A stretch of 64,000 nt of DNA from Pirellulales bacterium. Its GTDB lineage: Bacteria; Planctomycetota; Planctomycetia; Pirellulales; JACPPG01. Under the pieces are notes generated by a model. It saw only the letters and a program-made list of their open reading frames with translations, was not told the DNA's origin and searched no databases. Shown in pieces: positions 9,901 to 18,010 of the stretch (its first letter is position 1; every line of letters begins with the position of its first letter). Location of the stretch: the NCBI GenBank assembly GCA_036499395.1, contig DASYDW010000136.1, positions 124,001 through 188,000 on the forward strand, given 5' to 3'. A program made the position numbers and the translations under genes.

Positions 9901-10477
9901 GTCGTGAAGGGTCAAGTTTGACTAGCGCGAATAACGTTCCCAACCACAGCACGCCTAGCCCGGCCTTCAGCGCCGTCCACAACGACGACCACTCAATGAG
10001 CGGTGCGTCCTGCAATCCGCCGCGGCTCGATCCGCTGGAAACGACGACCCAGGTCATACCGGCGCCGGCAGCGATAACCGCCAGGCCGGCCAGTAATCGC
10101 GTGCCGCGTGCTTGGATTTTGAATCGCAACGTGTGCGCGGCCAAAAGATTGGCCAGCATTGCGCCGCCAATCGTAAATCCCCCGGGAAACGGAAAAACGA
10201 TATTGGGCACGTTCCAAGATCGCGGAAAGAAAACGGGCAGATCGACCCACGCCACGGGAGTACGAAAGTACTCCCCCATGACCTGCCAGATATCCTTGTC
10301 GATCTGCGCCAGCGTGCCGGCCATGATCAAGAAGATGGCCATCGCCATTAGCGCGACCGTCAACTTTAGTGAGGCCACGGGGCGCAGCACGTCGGCCACC
10401 ACGCCAGTAAGGCTGGGTGCCTGCCGATCGTCGTCCAGTCCAGCCGCGTGACGGCGCTGCAGAATATCGCTTGCCAT
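6974..10477 (-). CDS. ccsBA: Fused ResB-CcsA (CcsBA) System II cytochrome c biogenesis protein
   Basis: This 1167-residue membrane protein handles haem export and attachment to apocytochromes c at the outer face of the inner membrane. The N-terminal half is ResB-like: paired hydrophobic helices (ASLKLTVALMAMAIFLIMAGTLAQ), further helices, a long soluble loop and a helix near residue 520. The C-terminal half is CcsA-like, with multiple helices and the haem-handling WWD signature (WGRFWGWDPKENGALI). Between the halves is a large soluble domain of about 300 residues. The in-frame ORF extends upstream, but MASDILQRR at 10477 is a reasonable start. It lies downstream of a lipoprotein gene with a 96-bp gap and probably shares its operon. 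Fits with the CxxCH protein at 60-62 kb. Confidence 0.92.
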   Translation of the reverse strand: MASDILQRRHAAGLDDDRQAPSLTGVVADVLRPVASLKLTVALMAMAIFLIMAGTLAQIDKDIWQVMGEYFRTPVAWVDLPVFFPRSWNVPNIVFPFPGGFTIGGAMLANLLAAHTLRFKIQARGTRLLAGLAVIAAGAGMTWVVVSSGSSRGGLQDAPLIEWSSLWTALKAGLGVLWLGTLFALVKLDPSRRGERIGLAIFAAGLGVLIAWLYMRSDFELGASSLRILWQLLKGGVASLVLLAGCVLLFRKRAGVVLLHGGIALMMINEIVVYGLHSEALMQIKEGETVNYAQDIRAVELAVIDPSNPDEDEVVAVPKSYLTAGKIVKDEKLPFDFEVVKFLDNSNLREVKPGETNLADTGTGLQFAADAARPGAGADTNSKVDMAAAYVRILDKQNGDKSLGTYLVGILQSFKGGGEKVTVDGKTYDVALRFKRDYKPYSMHLIDGRFDKYMGTDKPSNYSSDLRLVDTSRNVDRKVHIWMNNPLRYGGETFYQSQMEVDPATGREFTGLSVVANAGWMIPYVACMIVATGLLAHFSIVLTRFLKRRAVIDSAESPPPVPGRRSRPTPQQSSTGSWAMPLAVVGAALLFVFSVVRPTRVAEDQLNLDAFGKLPVMYEGRMKPFDTLARNSLRVISDSETYTDENDKRQSAVKWLLDVIADPPEAAKQKIVRIQNLEVLDMLGLSRRKGFRYSVNEFRDHMAEFDKQSQAVHAVEPADRSIYQKKVLELDNRLRLYSTLLTSFDQPQIRRENAAEDLLEAMRQQQKIFARIQAPLAIPPATGKGDWDPYVTAWTKAFAQANLMNQKPNPATMAFNEIIVAYAKKDASAFNKAVAEYQNDLRSAPPEDLNERKIDFEAFFNHARLFFWASWMYVAAFALAAIGWLGWSRPLNRAAFGLVLFTFVIHSMALVSRIYISGRPPVTNLYSSAIFIGWGGVLLGIVLELVYRLGIGNIVAGAVGFSTLLIADKLAGDGDTFTVLQAVLDTQFWLATHVTCITFGYTTTFVAGALGMIYILGGVLTPSLTKRMADDLVRMIYGSVCFAIFFSFVGTVLGGLWADDSWGRFWGWDPKENGALIIVLWNALVLHARWDGMVKDRGLAVLAVLGNIAVAWSWFGVNQLSVGLHSYGFTEGIALALLVFVASQLAIVALGLLPRQKWWSTRAAMQG

Positions 10478-10573
10478 AAGTCTCGCTCGCTCGTTGTTAT
10501 TCGCTGTCGCCGTTTGAAGGCGTCTGTTCACGTGCCTGCTTTGCCGCGGGACAGGGAACCAATCTTGGCCGGA

Positions 10574-11770
10574 TTATTGCCCCGCTGCCGGCTTCGTGAA
10601 ATTCACCGAATGCAAGAACGACTCGAAATTCGCTCGTTCGCTCTTCACCAGTTCAGGCGTGCCGGTCATTTTGAAAAACCAGGTTTGTTCGCCGCGCTGC
10701 ACAACGGCCCCCAAGATCGCCTTCTCGGCCCCGAGAAGTTCGACCAGGTCACCGGGCAGACCACCCACTTCAACTTTTTTCGCCTCGCGTTCCAATTCCT
10801 CTGACGAGGTCGCGCCAAGTTGCACCTGTTCGCGCCAACGATTGATATTGGGCAACAAGGTTCCACCCGACGCGCCCAGGCTGATTACGCTGGCCTCACC
10901 GCCTGCGCCGACCGAAAACGAGGCGCGGCGCATCCCGCTGGCCGTCACCTCGGTCCAACTGGGCGGCACGTTATATGTCAATTCTCGAGACGCCGAGCCA
11001 GGCATCGGTGCAGCGGGCGCGCTATTGGGCATCGGTGCCGATGGTCGGCCGGCTCCCGCCATCGGTCCGGACGGAGGCATCGCGCCCCCGGCAAACGGTG
11101 CGCGCGACATGTTGTCCTGCGGTTTCTTGCCGAGCAGATCGACGAAAGTGACCGTCGCGCCGTCGACTTCGAAGCGATCGATATTCTCGCCCAACTGCGC
11201 AGGCGATAGGTCGGCCAGCCCCAATTGACCACGCCAGCGATTCAAATTCGAAAGCGTGTACACATCGAGATTCGGCTCGTTGCGCGGCAGCACAGTCACG
11301 CTCAGATCAAGCGGTCCGCCGGCGGAGGAAACTTCAATCGTCGCATAGCGCATCCCCGAGGACGGCTTTTGTTGCCAGCCTTGGGGCAGACTCCATTCCG
11401 GCGTTCCCTCCGCGCCGAAATGCACCGATTTGACGAGCGCCAGAAAGTTCGCACTTTCGCCGGCCACGACGTCAGCCGGACCTAAAAGGCGAAAAAACCA
11501 CGCCTGAGGGTCGCGTGGCACGATCGCGGCCAGCATCCGGTAATCCTCCGCAGCACTCGGGGCGGCATCGCCCGGCTCAGGGCCATTTTCCTTGTTGAGC
11601 ACATGCTCTTTTGGCACCCGGTAGCGGCTGATTTTTTCCTGTCGCTCGCAACCGAGGGCCGACAGGCTTAGCCCCATCAGGAAAGCGACGAATAGTCGTC
11701 CGCGCAATACCAACGGGCGCCGACTCGGGCAGTAGAAACAGTACGGCAATCGCGACGTATAAACGGGCAT
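10574..11770 (-). CDS. Lipoprotein with two copies of a conserved planctomycete domain
   Basis: This 398-residue protein has an N-terminal hydrophobic segment ending in a lipobox (LSALGC, Cys about 41), so it is likely a lipoprotein. Two halves repeat the same plan. In the first, a WFFRLLGPADVV segment ends in FLALVKSVHF, then LPQGW, MRYATIEV and LNRWRGQLGL. In the second, VPPSW, MRRASFSV and INRWREQVQLG come first, followed by WFFKMTGTPELV ending FLHSVNF. A Pro/Ala/Met-rich linker joins them. No function is known to me. The protein is encoded directly upstream of ccsBA, so a role in cytochrome c assembly or envelope redox is possible but is inference. Confidence 0.75.
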   Translation of the reverse strand: MPVYTSRLPYCFYCPSRRPLVLRGRLFVAFLMGLSLSALGCERQEKISRYRVPKEHVLNKENGPEPGDAAPSAAEDYRMLAAIVPRDPQAWFFRLLGPADVVAGESANFLALVKSVHFGAEGTPEWSLPQGWQQKPSSGMRYATIEVSSAGGPLDLSVTVLPRNEPNLDVYTLSNLNRWRGQLGLADLSPAQLGENIDRFEVDGATVTFVDLLGKKPQDNMSRAPFAGGAMPPSGPMAGAGRPSAPMPNSAPAAPMPGSASRELTYNVPPSWTEVTASGMRRASFSVGAGGEASVISLGASGGTLLPNINRWREQVQLGATSSEELEREAKKVEVGGLPGDLVELLGAEKAILGAVVQRGEQTWFFKMTGTPELVKSERANFESFLHSVNFTKPAAGQ

Positions 11771-11987
11771 GCGGCAAATACTTAGGGCTGAGAAGGAGAA
11801 CCCAGGGCCCGTTCAGCGGCGGGGGCGCCCAGCGAGGCGCGGCAGGCCCAAATCCCTCATGCCCATTATAGCGCCGTCAAGCGGCGAAAGTATATATGCC
11901 CCCCGCGGCGCCACGGCGGCGGGCAAGGACAAAGAGTCCCGAGCATGGGGCTCGTCAGGCGAGGGCCTGGAAGAGGGGAACACGGCG

Positions 11988-12812
11988 TTAATACATATTG
12001 GTCGTGGTCTCGGTCCAGCCGACGACAGGCGTTTCGGGGCCCATCACGAAGACTTCGACGCGGCGGTTCTGGTGCCGGTCCGCGGCGGTGTCGTTTTCCG
12101 AGAGGGCCTGGTGCTGGCCATATCCGGCCACACCAAGTTGGTCGTCGCGCACACCACGATGCCGTAGATAGTCCGCTACAGCCAGCGCGCGGGCGGCGCT
12201 GAGATGCCAGTTGTCGGGGTACTTATCCCGCGTCGGCCGCTTGGCGATCGGTCGGGCATCGGTATGGCCGACGATCATTACGCGCAATTCGCTGGCCTCG
12301 GGTGATTTGAGAAAATGCGCAAGACCATCGAGCGTCTCTTTAGCGCCCGCGTGCAATTCGGCTTCGCCACTGTTGAACAGCACGTCGATGTCGAAGCGGC
12401 TGACCCCCGTCTCGGCATCGTAGGCCAACCAATCGTAGCGCCGCGAAAGCTCTTCCAAGCGCAGGTCACGGGCTGAACCGCGCGGGCCGCGAGCGCCATG
12501 AACGAGTGTCTCGACCTCGCCGCGCAGAGTCTTGCGCTCGCGCTGAAAGTTGGCAATCTGCTTGCGATCGACTCCCAGACGCTGGTCCATCTCGGCCAGC
12601 TCTTCCTCGGCCTGGATCAGTTGATTCTCGACCGCGCGATTGTGAGCCTTGAGATTCTCGATCTCTTGCTGCTGTGCCTGGGCTTGCTCAGTCAGGATTT
12701 GATTCTGACTCTGCGCGGACGACAGCTTGCCCGACGAAGGCCACTGGCAGCCGCAGGCTAGCGCGGTAAGCGCGAGCGCAATGCCGGTTGTGCCTCGAAT
12801 GAACTGGCCCAT
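11988..12812 (-). CDS. OmpA/MotB-type peptidoglycan-binding lipoprotein
   Basis: This 274-residue protein has a lipobox (LALTALACGC), a long coiled coil (about residues 30-110, rich in Gln/Glu/Leu) and a C-terminal OmpA-like domain. The latter carries the peptidoglycan-binding signatures VLFNSGEAELHAGAKETLDGLAHFL, IVGHTDARPI and LSAARALAVADYLRHRGV, ending in NRRVEVFV. It probably tethers the outer membrane or a periplasmic assembly to the cell wall. A short tail after the domain (GPETPVVGWTETTTNMY) is unusual but not informative. It is the middle member of a minus-strand series with gaps of about 80 bases to the gene before it. Confidence 0.88.
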   Translation of the reverse strand: MGQFIRGTTGIALALTALACGCQWPSSGKLSSAQSQNQILTEQAQAQQQEIENLKAHNRAVENQLIQAEEELAEMDQRLGVDRKQIANFQRERKTLRGEVETLVHGARGPRGSARDLRLEELSRRYDWLAYDAETGVSRFDIDVLFNSGEAELHAGAKETLDGLAHFLKSPEASELRVMIVGHTDARPIAKRPTRDKYPDNWHLSAARALAVADYLRHRGVRDDQLGVAGYGQHQALSENDTAADRHQNRRVEVFVMGPETPVVGWTETTTNMY

Positions 12813-12893
12813 GATTCGACTCCTTTCGAATCCACGTATCGTTTCGATCGTACGGTGCTTTCGAGCGCCGAGCGTTTCTTGCCGGCGCGACTG

Positions 12894-14387
12894 CTAACCG
12901 AACAATCCCATGATGGCATCCATGATCGTGCTATTGACCGAATAGGGAGCGTTCCAGCTCCACATGTTTCTCATCAGGTCGTACATCATCATCCCGCACA
13001 GCGCCAAAAACAGCAGGCAGAATCCCATCAGCAGCACCACCCACACGGGATAAGGCGTTTCCACACCGAAGGATTGCACCTGCGCACCGGACGCCGCGAA
13101 TGCCGGCGAAGCTCCACCGCCGCCAAGTCCACCCTCGGCCAGCGACGGGCCCCCACCGACGTCTTCTTCGAGCATCGTCGACATGGCCCCATCGGCCGCG
13201 GCGAACATGCTCGAATCCGAACCTTCGAAAGGGGAACCGGAATCGATCGCGATAACTTGTGAACCACTATCTTCAGACGCTTCTTCTCCCTCGGGCGCCA
13301 TCGGCGTCAAAAGGAACTCGTCACTTGTTTTCAGCTCCATGACCTCGTCGGAATCGAATTCCGTGACGCCGCTGAGGTCTTCACCTGATTCGGACATTTC
13401 GAACGACGCTTCGCCGCCATCGGACCTCAGCTCGATCGGAGCATCGAGCGACAATCCGCTGTCGGCCGGATCGACCAGCGAAATGCCGCTGTCGCCCGGG
13501 CTAATCGTAATGTCGCTGCCAGGTCCTCCTAGTACGAAATCATCGTCCGAATGCTCATCGCCCAGGGTAATTCCCGAGTCGATAACGGGATCCGGAATTG
13601 CCTCGCCGGCGAACACTGTCGAGCTGCCAGCCTTCGGGGGCGGTACCACGCCACTCCCGGCAGGAGGACTCGTCGGAAATGTTCCCAGGTCAAAATCATT
13701 GTCCTCGAACGCGCTGAGTTTGATGACACTTTCATCGGCCGACGGTGGTTGGCCAGGCTTTCCGATGATCGTGCTCGACGGACTTTCCAACTCAGGACCG
13801 ACGGATTGCAGGCGAACTGCGCTCTCGGCGGGCCCGAGCGGTTGCCCGGGAGTTCCGATCATCGTATTGGACGCGCTGGGCTCTTCTCCTCCGACGGCCT
13901 CGAGCTTTATCGCACTCTCATTCGGACGAAGCGGAGAACCCGGCCGCCCGATCATCGTGTTCGACGCACCCGCAATATCATCATCCAGCGAGCGAAGCTT
14001 GACGTCGCTTTCGGCACTCGACAGCGGCAAGCCCGGCTTGCCGATGATCGTCGCCGATGCACTCGGTCCCGACTCTCCCAGTTCGAACTCGCTGAGCAAA
14101 ACTACTTCGTCGGAGGAATCGTCGATGTCGTCCGGGTCGATGACCAGGTCGATCGGTGCGTCGCTGATCTCTTGCGAGTCACCCATGATGAACTCGCCCG
14201 AAAGATCGCTGCTGACGGCGCCACCAGATCGCTTTTCGGCGACTCGATCGATGTCCTCGGGTTTGAATTTCCAGCTTGTTCCGTCGCGGTACCCGTACAG
14301 GTCACCGCGTAGGCGCAATTCGTTGACCTCTTCTTCGCTGACACCCAGTTGTTGGGCCGCCTCGGCCAAAGTAACAAACTTGCTCAT
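12894..14387 (-). CDS. Helix-turn-helix protein with C-terminal membrane anchor and four 31-residue repeats
   Basis: This 497-residue protein begins with an excisionase/MerR-type helix-turn-helix (VTLAEAAQQLGVSEEEVNEL, then GTSWKFKPEDIDRVA). It continues with an acidic Ser/Asp/Glu-rich region and ends in one transmembrane segment (VWVVLLMGFCLLFLALCGMM), with about 30 residues after it. Residues 113-235 hold four tandem repeats of T(I/M)IGxPG...(D/N/A)ES/D(A/V)(I/V)KL with an exact spacing of 31 residues (Thr at 113, 144, 175 and 206). It may be a membrane-tethered regulator, but whether it binds DNA is not known. The start is fixed by the helix-turn-helix. It sits between a small exported protein and the OmpA-type protein. 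Confidence 0.8.
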   Translation of the reverse strand: MSKFVTLAEAAQQLGVSEEEVNELRLRGDLYGYRDGTSWKFKPEDIDRVAEKRSGGAVSSDLSGEFIMGDSQEISDAPIDLVIDPDDIDDSSDEVVLLSEFELGESGPSASATIIGKPGLPLSSAESDVKLRSLDDDIAGASNTMIGRPGSPLRPNESAIKLEAVGGEEPSASNTMIGTPGQPLGPAESAVRLQSVGPELESPSSTIIGKPGQPPSADESVIKLSAFEDNDFDLGTFPTSPPAGSGVVPPPKAGSSTVFAGEAIPDPVIDSGITLGDEHSDDDFVLGGPGSDITISPGDSGISLVDPADSGLSLDAPIELRSDGGEASFEMSESGEDLSGVTEFDSDEVMELKTSDEFLLTPMAPEGEEASEDSGSQVIAIDSGSPFEGSDSSMFAAADGAMSTMLEEDVGGGPSLAEGGLGGGGASPAFAASGAQVQSFGVETPYPVWVVLLMGFCLLFLALCGMMMYDLMRNMWSWNAPYSVNSTIMDAIMGLFG

Positions 14388-14469
14388 GCGTCCCCCTCAA
14401 GCGGTTGTGTCCATTTGCTGTCTGCAAACGGACTCGATCCGCCGGACGCTTGCGCGTTTGGGCGGACGA

Positions 14470-14811
14470 TTATCTCTGGTCCACCAGCGACCGTACTTCC
14501 GAGGGCAACGGGCTAACGCCGTTGTACTCCTCGATCTGCAGGTCCCAGTGAATGTTCCGTATTCCCTTGAGAACGATCTCGCCTTTGACCGGATCGAGTT
14601 GATAGTAACCCAGCACCTGCGTCCGCGGATCGACGATCGTCAGCATCTGACGGCCGTCGGCCATTTGAACGGGATGCGTGATCAGTCCGGTTGAAACCTC
14701 GGGCGAAACCGTCGCGCGCTGCGCCCAGGCACGGCCGCTCTCGTTTCCTCCCGCCACAGCGGCGTAAACCAGAGCAGCGCCAGCCAGGGCACCCAGGATC
14801 ACTCGTCTCAT
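14470..14811 (-). CDS. Small exported hypothetical protein
   Basis: This 113-residue protein has a signal peptide (MRRVILGALAGAALVYAAVA, cleavage probably near residue 30). The mature part has an orderly beta-type content (QMLTIVDPRTQVLGYYQLDP, then GEIVLKGIRNIHWDLQIEEYNG). I recognise no family. It lies 82 bases upstream of the helix-turn-helix gene, with its stop before that gene's start, and may lead the minus-strand series down to ccsBA. A short hairpin lies in its probable 5' leader. Confidence 0.65.
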   Translation of the reverse strand: MRRVILGALAGAALVYAAVAGGNESGRAWAQRATVSPEVSTGLITHPVQMADGRQMLTIVDPRTQVLGYYQLDPVKGEIVLKGIRNIHWDLQIEEYNGVSPLPSEVRSLVDQR

Positions 14812-15382
14812 GCAACCACCTAGGGCTGATGGGATTAGGGAAACTGGGGCACTTAGTCCATTCTAAGAACCCCAGAATTCGATTCAACAAAAAACGCTCT
14901 CTCGACTGCTTACAAATTGCCGGAAACCACCCGGTTCAGGGCCGCGCCCCTGACCTTCGGTACCGGGATATCGCTACAACCGAACCTTTTCGATCTCCCA
15001 GCCCATCCGAACCGGGGATCGATCACGTTAAATCCGCCACAGTTACCGGGCCTAAACGTCGGCCGGGTCACCTACGTGCAGGGTCGCCGCGACCACTCTT
15101 GGGGAAACTGCTCGGAGATAAACGGAACCGCTGATCGCGCAGAAAGGACGCAAAAACTAACGAGATAGGAAAACAGGCGGCGAAGTGTACCGGCCTGGTT
15201 TGGCAGCCACAAGGTCAAGTCCGCGTGCGAATTTTCTGAAGCAGGGTCTCGGGCAAAGACCTGTCGAACTGGTAGCATGGCCGACCACGCCCGCGAGAGC
15301 TGGCTCGACCCGCCAGCGGCGACACCTACAATGACCGCCAGCCAGCATCGTTTCTCTTTGCGATAAAGGATCAACTGTTTCC
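14812..15382. other. Intergenic region between divergent genes, with a leader hairpin
   Basis: There is no convincing gene. A nested hairpin at 14844-14875 (outer CTGGGG/CCCCAG, inner CTTAG/CTAAG) lies 33 bases before the small exported protein's ATG on the minus strand. On the plus strand, 15078-15165 has a stretch that partly resembles the 3' half of a c-di-GMP-I or preQ1-I riboswitch (see findings). The promoter for queC should lie here, but none stands out. Confidence 0.4.
14844..14875 (-). other. Nested hairpin in leader of the 14470-14811 gene
   Basis: The outer stem CTGGGG (14844-14849) pairs with CCCCAG (14870-14875). Inside it, CTTAG (14852-14856) pairs with CTAAG (14863-14867), with two-base internal loops and a six-base terminal loop. 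No T-run follows on either strand, so it is not a standard terminator. It may be a leader structure or a regulator site. Confidence 0.4.
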
Positions 15383-16066
15383 ATGGCCGGCCCACAAGCA
15401 CCTGCGGATATTGGCGTGCTGGTCAGCGGCGGCCTTGATAGTTCGATCCTGGTTGCCCATCTGCTCGCGACCGGGCATTCGGTCCAGCCTTTTTACGTCC
15501 GCTCGCATCTGGCCTGGGAGGAGACCGAGCTAGCTTGGCTGCGGCTCTTTTTGCAGGCCATTGCCCAACCGACCCTGGCTCCCTTGGTTGTCTTGGACCT
15601 CCCACTCGGTGACGTGTATGGGGCGCATTGGAGCACCACTGGCACGGCTGTGCCGGATGCGGAAACGCCCGACGAGGCAGTTTATCTGCCGGGGCGAAAT
15701 GCGCTGCTGCTGATCAAGGCCGTGCTGTGGTGCCAGTTGCGCGGAGTGAAGCGACTGGCGCTTGCCCCATTGGCGTCGAATCCTTTTCCGGATGCGACGG
15801 ATGAATTCTTCGCGGCCTACGAAGCGGTGTTGAATCAGGCGACTCTTGGTGATTTGCACATCGAACGGCCCTTTGGTGCCATGGCCAAACGCCAGGTTAT
15901 GAAGATGGGACACAACGTCCCGTTGGAACTAACCTTTTCGTGCATTGCTCCCGAAAATGGTTTGCACTGCGGTCGCTGTAACAAGTGCGCCGAGCGACAG
16001 CATGCATTTCGTGACGCCGACCTTCCGGATCCGACGCAATACGCTGATACTGCGGGAACTGATTAA
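15383..16066 (+). CDS. queC: 7-cyano-7-deazaguanine synthase
   Basis: QueC turns 7-carboxy-7-deazaguanine into preQ0 using ATP and ammonia, on the way to queuosine in tRNA. The 227-residue product has the PP-loop SGGLDSS near the N terminus and the zinc-binding cysteines CIAPENGLHCGRCNKC near the C terminus. The PGRNALLL segment is also typical. The start agrees with the family N terminus. It is the first gene of a pair with queD, separated by 79 bases. Other steps (queE, queF, tgt) are not in the window. Confidence 0.95.
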   Translation: MAGPQAPADIGVLVSGGLDSSILVAHLLATGHSVQPFYVRSHLAWEETELAWLRLFLQAIAQPTLAPLVVLDLPLGDVYGAHWSTTGTAVPDAETPDEAVYLPGRNALLLIKAVLWCQLRGVKRLALAPLASNPFPDATDEFFAAYEAVLNQATLGDLHIERPFGAMAKRQVMKMGHNVPLELTFSCIAPENGLHCGRCNKCAERQHAFRDADLPDPTQYADTAGTD

Positions 16067-16145
16067 CGCTGCCGAATCAACGCCGCTCATACTTTGCCTT
16101 ACCACCTGACTCAGGGGCTGCCCGTCGAGGACGGCTGACAGACGC

Positions 16146-16547
16146 ATGTTTCGAGTGACGCGCGAAATCGACTTCTGCTATGGCCATCGTCTGTTGAATT
16201 ACAACGGCAAGTGCCGCCACCTGCACGGGCATAACGGCCGTGCAGTCATCGTGCTCGAGGGGGAATCGCTCGACGACCGGGGAATGCTACTCGACTTCTC
16301 GGATATCAAGCGGGTGGTCAGTCAGTGGATCGACGACCACCTGGATCATCGCATGCTGTTGCACCGCAATGATCCGTTCGTTCCGCTCATGCGCGAGACG
16401 GGCGAGCCGGTCTTTTTGCTCGACGAGAATCCCACGGCCGAGAACATCGCCAAACTGATCTACGAATTCACCGCCGCGCAAGGGTTCCCGATCGTGGAAG
16501 CGCACCTGTGGGAAACGCCGCGCTGCTTTGCCACGTATCGCGGCTGA
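16146..16547 (+). CDS. queD: 6-carboxy-5,6,7,8-tetrahydropterin synthase (QueD/PTPS family)
   Basis: QueD makes 6-carboxytetrahydropterin from dihydroneopterin triphosphate, two steps before QueC. The 133-residue product shows the PTPS zinc and catalytic motif, with His in CYGHRL, the catalytic Cys in NGKCRHLHGHN, and the paired histidines of HLHGH. The later SDIKRVV segment, DHRMLLHRND and the C-terminal VEAHLWETP are typical as well. It follows queC closely and in the same direction, which supports queuosine rather than biopterin synthesis. Confidence 0.93.
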   Translation: MFRVTREIDFCYGHRLLNYNGKCRHLHGHNGRAVIVLEGESLDDRGMLLDFSDIKRVVSQWIDDHLDHRMLLHRNDPFVPLMRETGEPVFLLDENPTAENIAKLIYEFTAAQGFPIVEAHLWETPRCFATYRG

Positions 16548-16587
16548 GCTGCTGGCGCCGGAATCCTCGTGGTAATCCATGGCGCAA

Positions 16588-17664
16588 TCAAGAACCACGA
16601 GTCTCGGCAACGTCGGCCCAAAATTGTGCTTCGATCTCGGCGAGCGGGGAGCCGAGGAACGCTTCAAAATCTTCGCCTGCTGTCCGCAGTTGACAGCGGT
16701 TATAGAGCTCGACGAAGCGCGCGACTCCGAAGCGTCGAATCAGAAAATCGGCCAGCGCGCCGCCATACGTGTAAACTTCGCCAAGCGGACGATAGTAGTA
16801 ATCGGGACCAAGTAAGTCGGCGACGGTCAGGCCAGGATTCAATTCTCGTGCTTGAAACGCCCTTGCGGCGAGTTCCGCAGAACTAAATCCCGACTGCGAC
16901 TCGGCCCAACCTTCGTGCAGCAACATGGGTGGGTCGGCGGTAACAGGACGCTGCTGAGTGATTACAGCATGCGCCAGCTCGTGCCGGTCCAAGTTCCCCT
17001 CGGTTCTGGCCCAATCCGACGGACTGGCTGTGCTCCCCAACGCGAGCCCCAAAAACGAGCACTTGTTTTGGCCGAGTAACGACCCTCGCACCCAATGCAC
17101 TTTGCCGCGCAACGCGTGTCCAATCTTCTTTTCGAGCTCGGCCACGTGCTGATCCATCGCCGCGGCGTCCGCATCGGGCCGCGAGACGTCGCGATAGAAC
17201 ATGACCAGTCGTTCGGTCTCCAGGTGTTGCGGAAAGATGTAGGCAGCTTGCCCTTCCATGAGACTGGCAGCGGCCACGATCACGATTTGCCCAGCGGCGC
17301 CATGAGGGGCCTGACGTTCGTCCCATTGGCGGCGAGCCGCCATGAACGGCATCGCGAAGAGCCAAAGCGGAAACAATGCCGCGGTTGCCCACAAGAAAGT
17401 TGCCGATCGGCGCTTCGCGCGAATCAATTCCCAGATGGCAAGTCCTACGGCTCCCGCGGCGGCGCCCGCGGCAATCAGAAGCAAGGCTATGAACGCTAGC
17501 CAACTTGGATGCAGGATTCGCATCCGCCACTCCACCAGCAGAAGCGTCACCAGCAGCCCCACAGCCAGCCAAACCGTTGCGACCGCCAAGCGCAGCAATC
17601 GCCCTTGCTTCGTGGTCGGCATTTCAGCATCGCGCGTGCTCGTTATGGGCTCAGGGTTTTGCAT
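16588..17664 (-). CDS. Membrane-anchored HExxH protein, gluzincin-like
   Basis: This 358-residue protein has three predicted membrane helices in its first 110 residues, then a soluble domain. That domain carries HELAH (His 228, Glu 229, His 232) and, about 20 residues later, LLHEGWAES with a possible third ligand (Glu 251 or 255). This spacing is like that of peptidase MA-type gluzincins. Its substrate and family name are unknown to me. It is convergent with queD, with 40 bases between the two stop codons. Confidence 0.65.
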   Translation of the reverse strand: MQNPEPITSTRDAEMPTTKQGRLLRLAVATVWLAVGLLVTLLLVEWRMRILHPSWLAFIALLLIAAGAAAGAVGLAIWELIRAKRRSATFLWATAALFPLWLFAMPFMAARRQWDERQAPHGAAGQIVIVAAASLMEGQAAYIFPQHLETERLVMFYRDVSRPDADAAAMDQHVAELEKKIGHALRGKVHWVRGSLLGQNKCSFLGLALGSTASPSDWARTEGNLDRHELAHAVITQQRPVTADPPMLLHEGWAESQSGFSSAELAARAFQARELNPGLTVADLLGPDYYYRPLGEVYTYGGALADFLIRRFGVARFVELYNRCQLRTAGEDFEAFLGSPLAEIEAQFWADVAETRGS

Positions 17665-18010
17665 GCACGTAAGCTAATCGCTCACGCGCGCTCGTCCTAC
17701 TGAAAAGTTGCTCCGAAGATCTCGCAGGCGAACGCGCAGTCGACGCATCGAACGAGCAAAGTTGGACGTCGTCAGTTCGAGTGAATCTGTCGCGGGTTTG
17801 CGACAGGAAACTGCACGGCTTCCGCGTGCCGACACTTCTCCTCGGCACTCGTATGAGAAGCAGGCATTGGACTTGCGCGCATTCCGCGTGCGACTTGTTT
17901 GATCCGGCACGGCACCTGCATCCTTAACCTGCTAATGGAATGCGGATCGGGGCCCACTAAGTCCGCTTTTCATTTACCCGCAGAGTGGGCATGGAGTAAG
18001 GAGCAAGGAC
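17665..18010. other. Intergenic region
   Basis: No gene is apparent. A 7-bp hairpin (CTGTCGC at 17787-17793, GCGACAG at 17800-17806) has no T-run. The last bases carry a good ribosome-binding site (AAGGAG at 17998-18003) for the GY-rich gene. I see nothing else. Confidence 0.4.

Noticed and set aside
13183..14694. A 503-codon plus-strand frame opposite the helix-turn-helix gene
   Set aside because: It is the Ser/Pro-rich complement of the acidic repeats on the minus strand.
15140..15165. A full preQ1-I riboswitch before queC
   Set aside because: Only the A-rich tail (AAAAACTAA) fits. The required C-rich loop and stem are missing and the distance to queC is too great.
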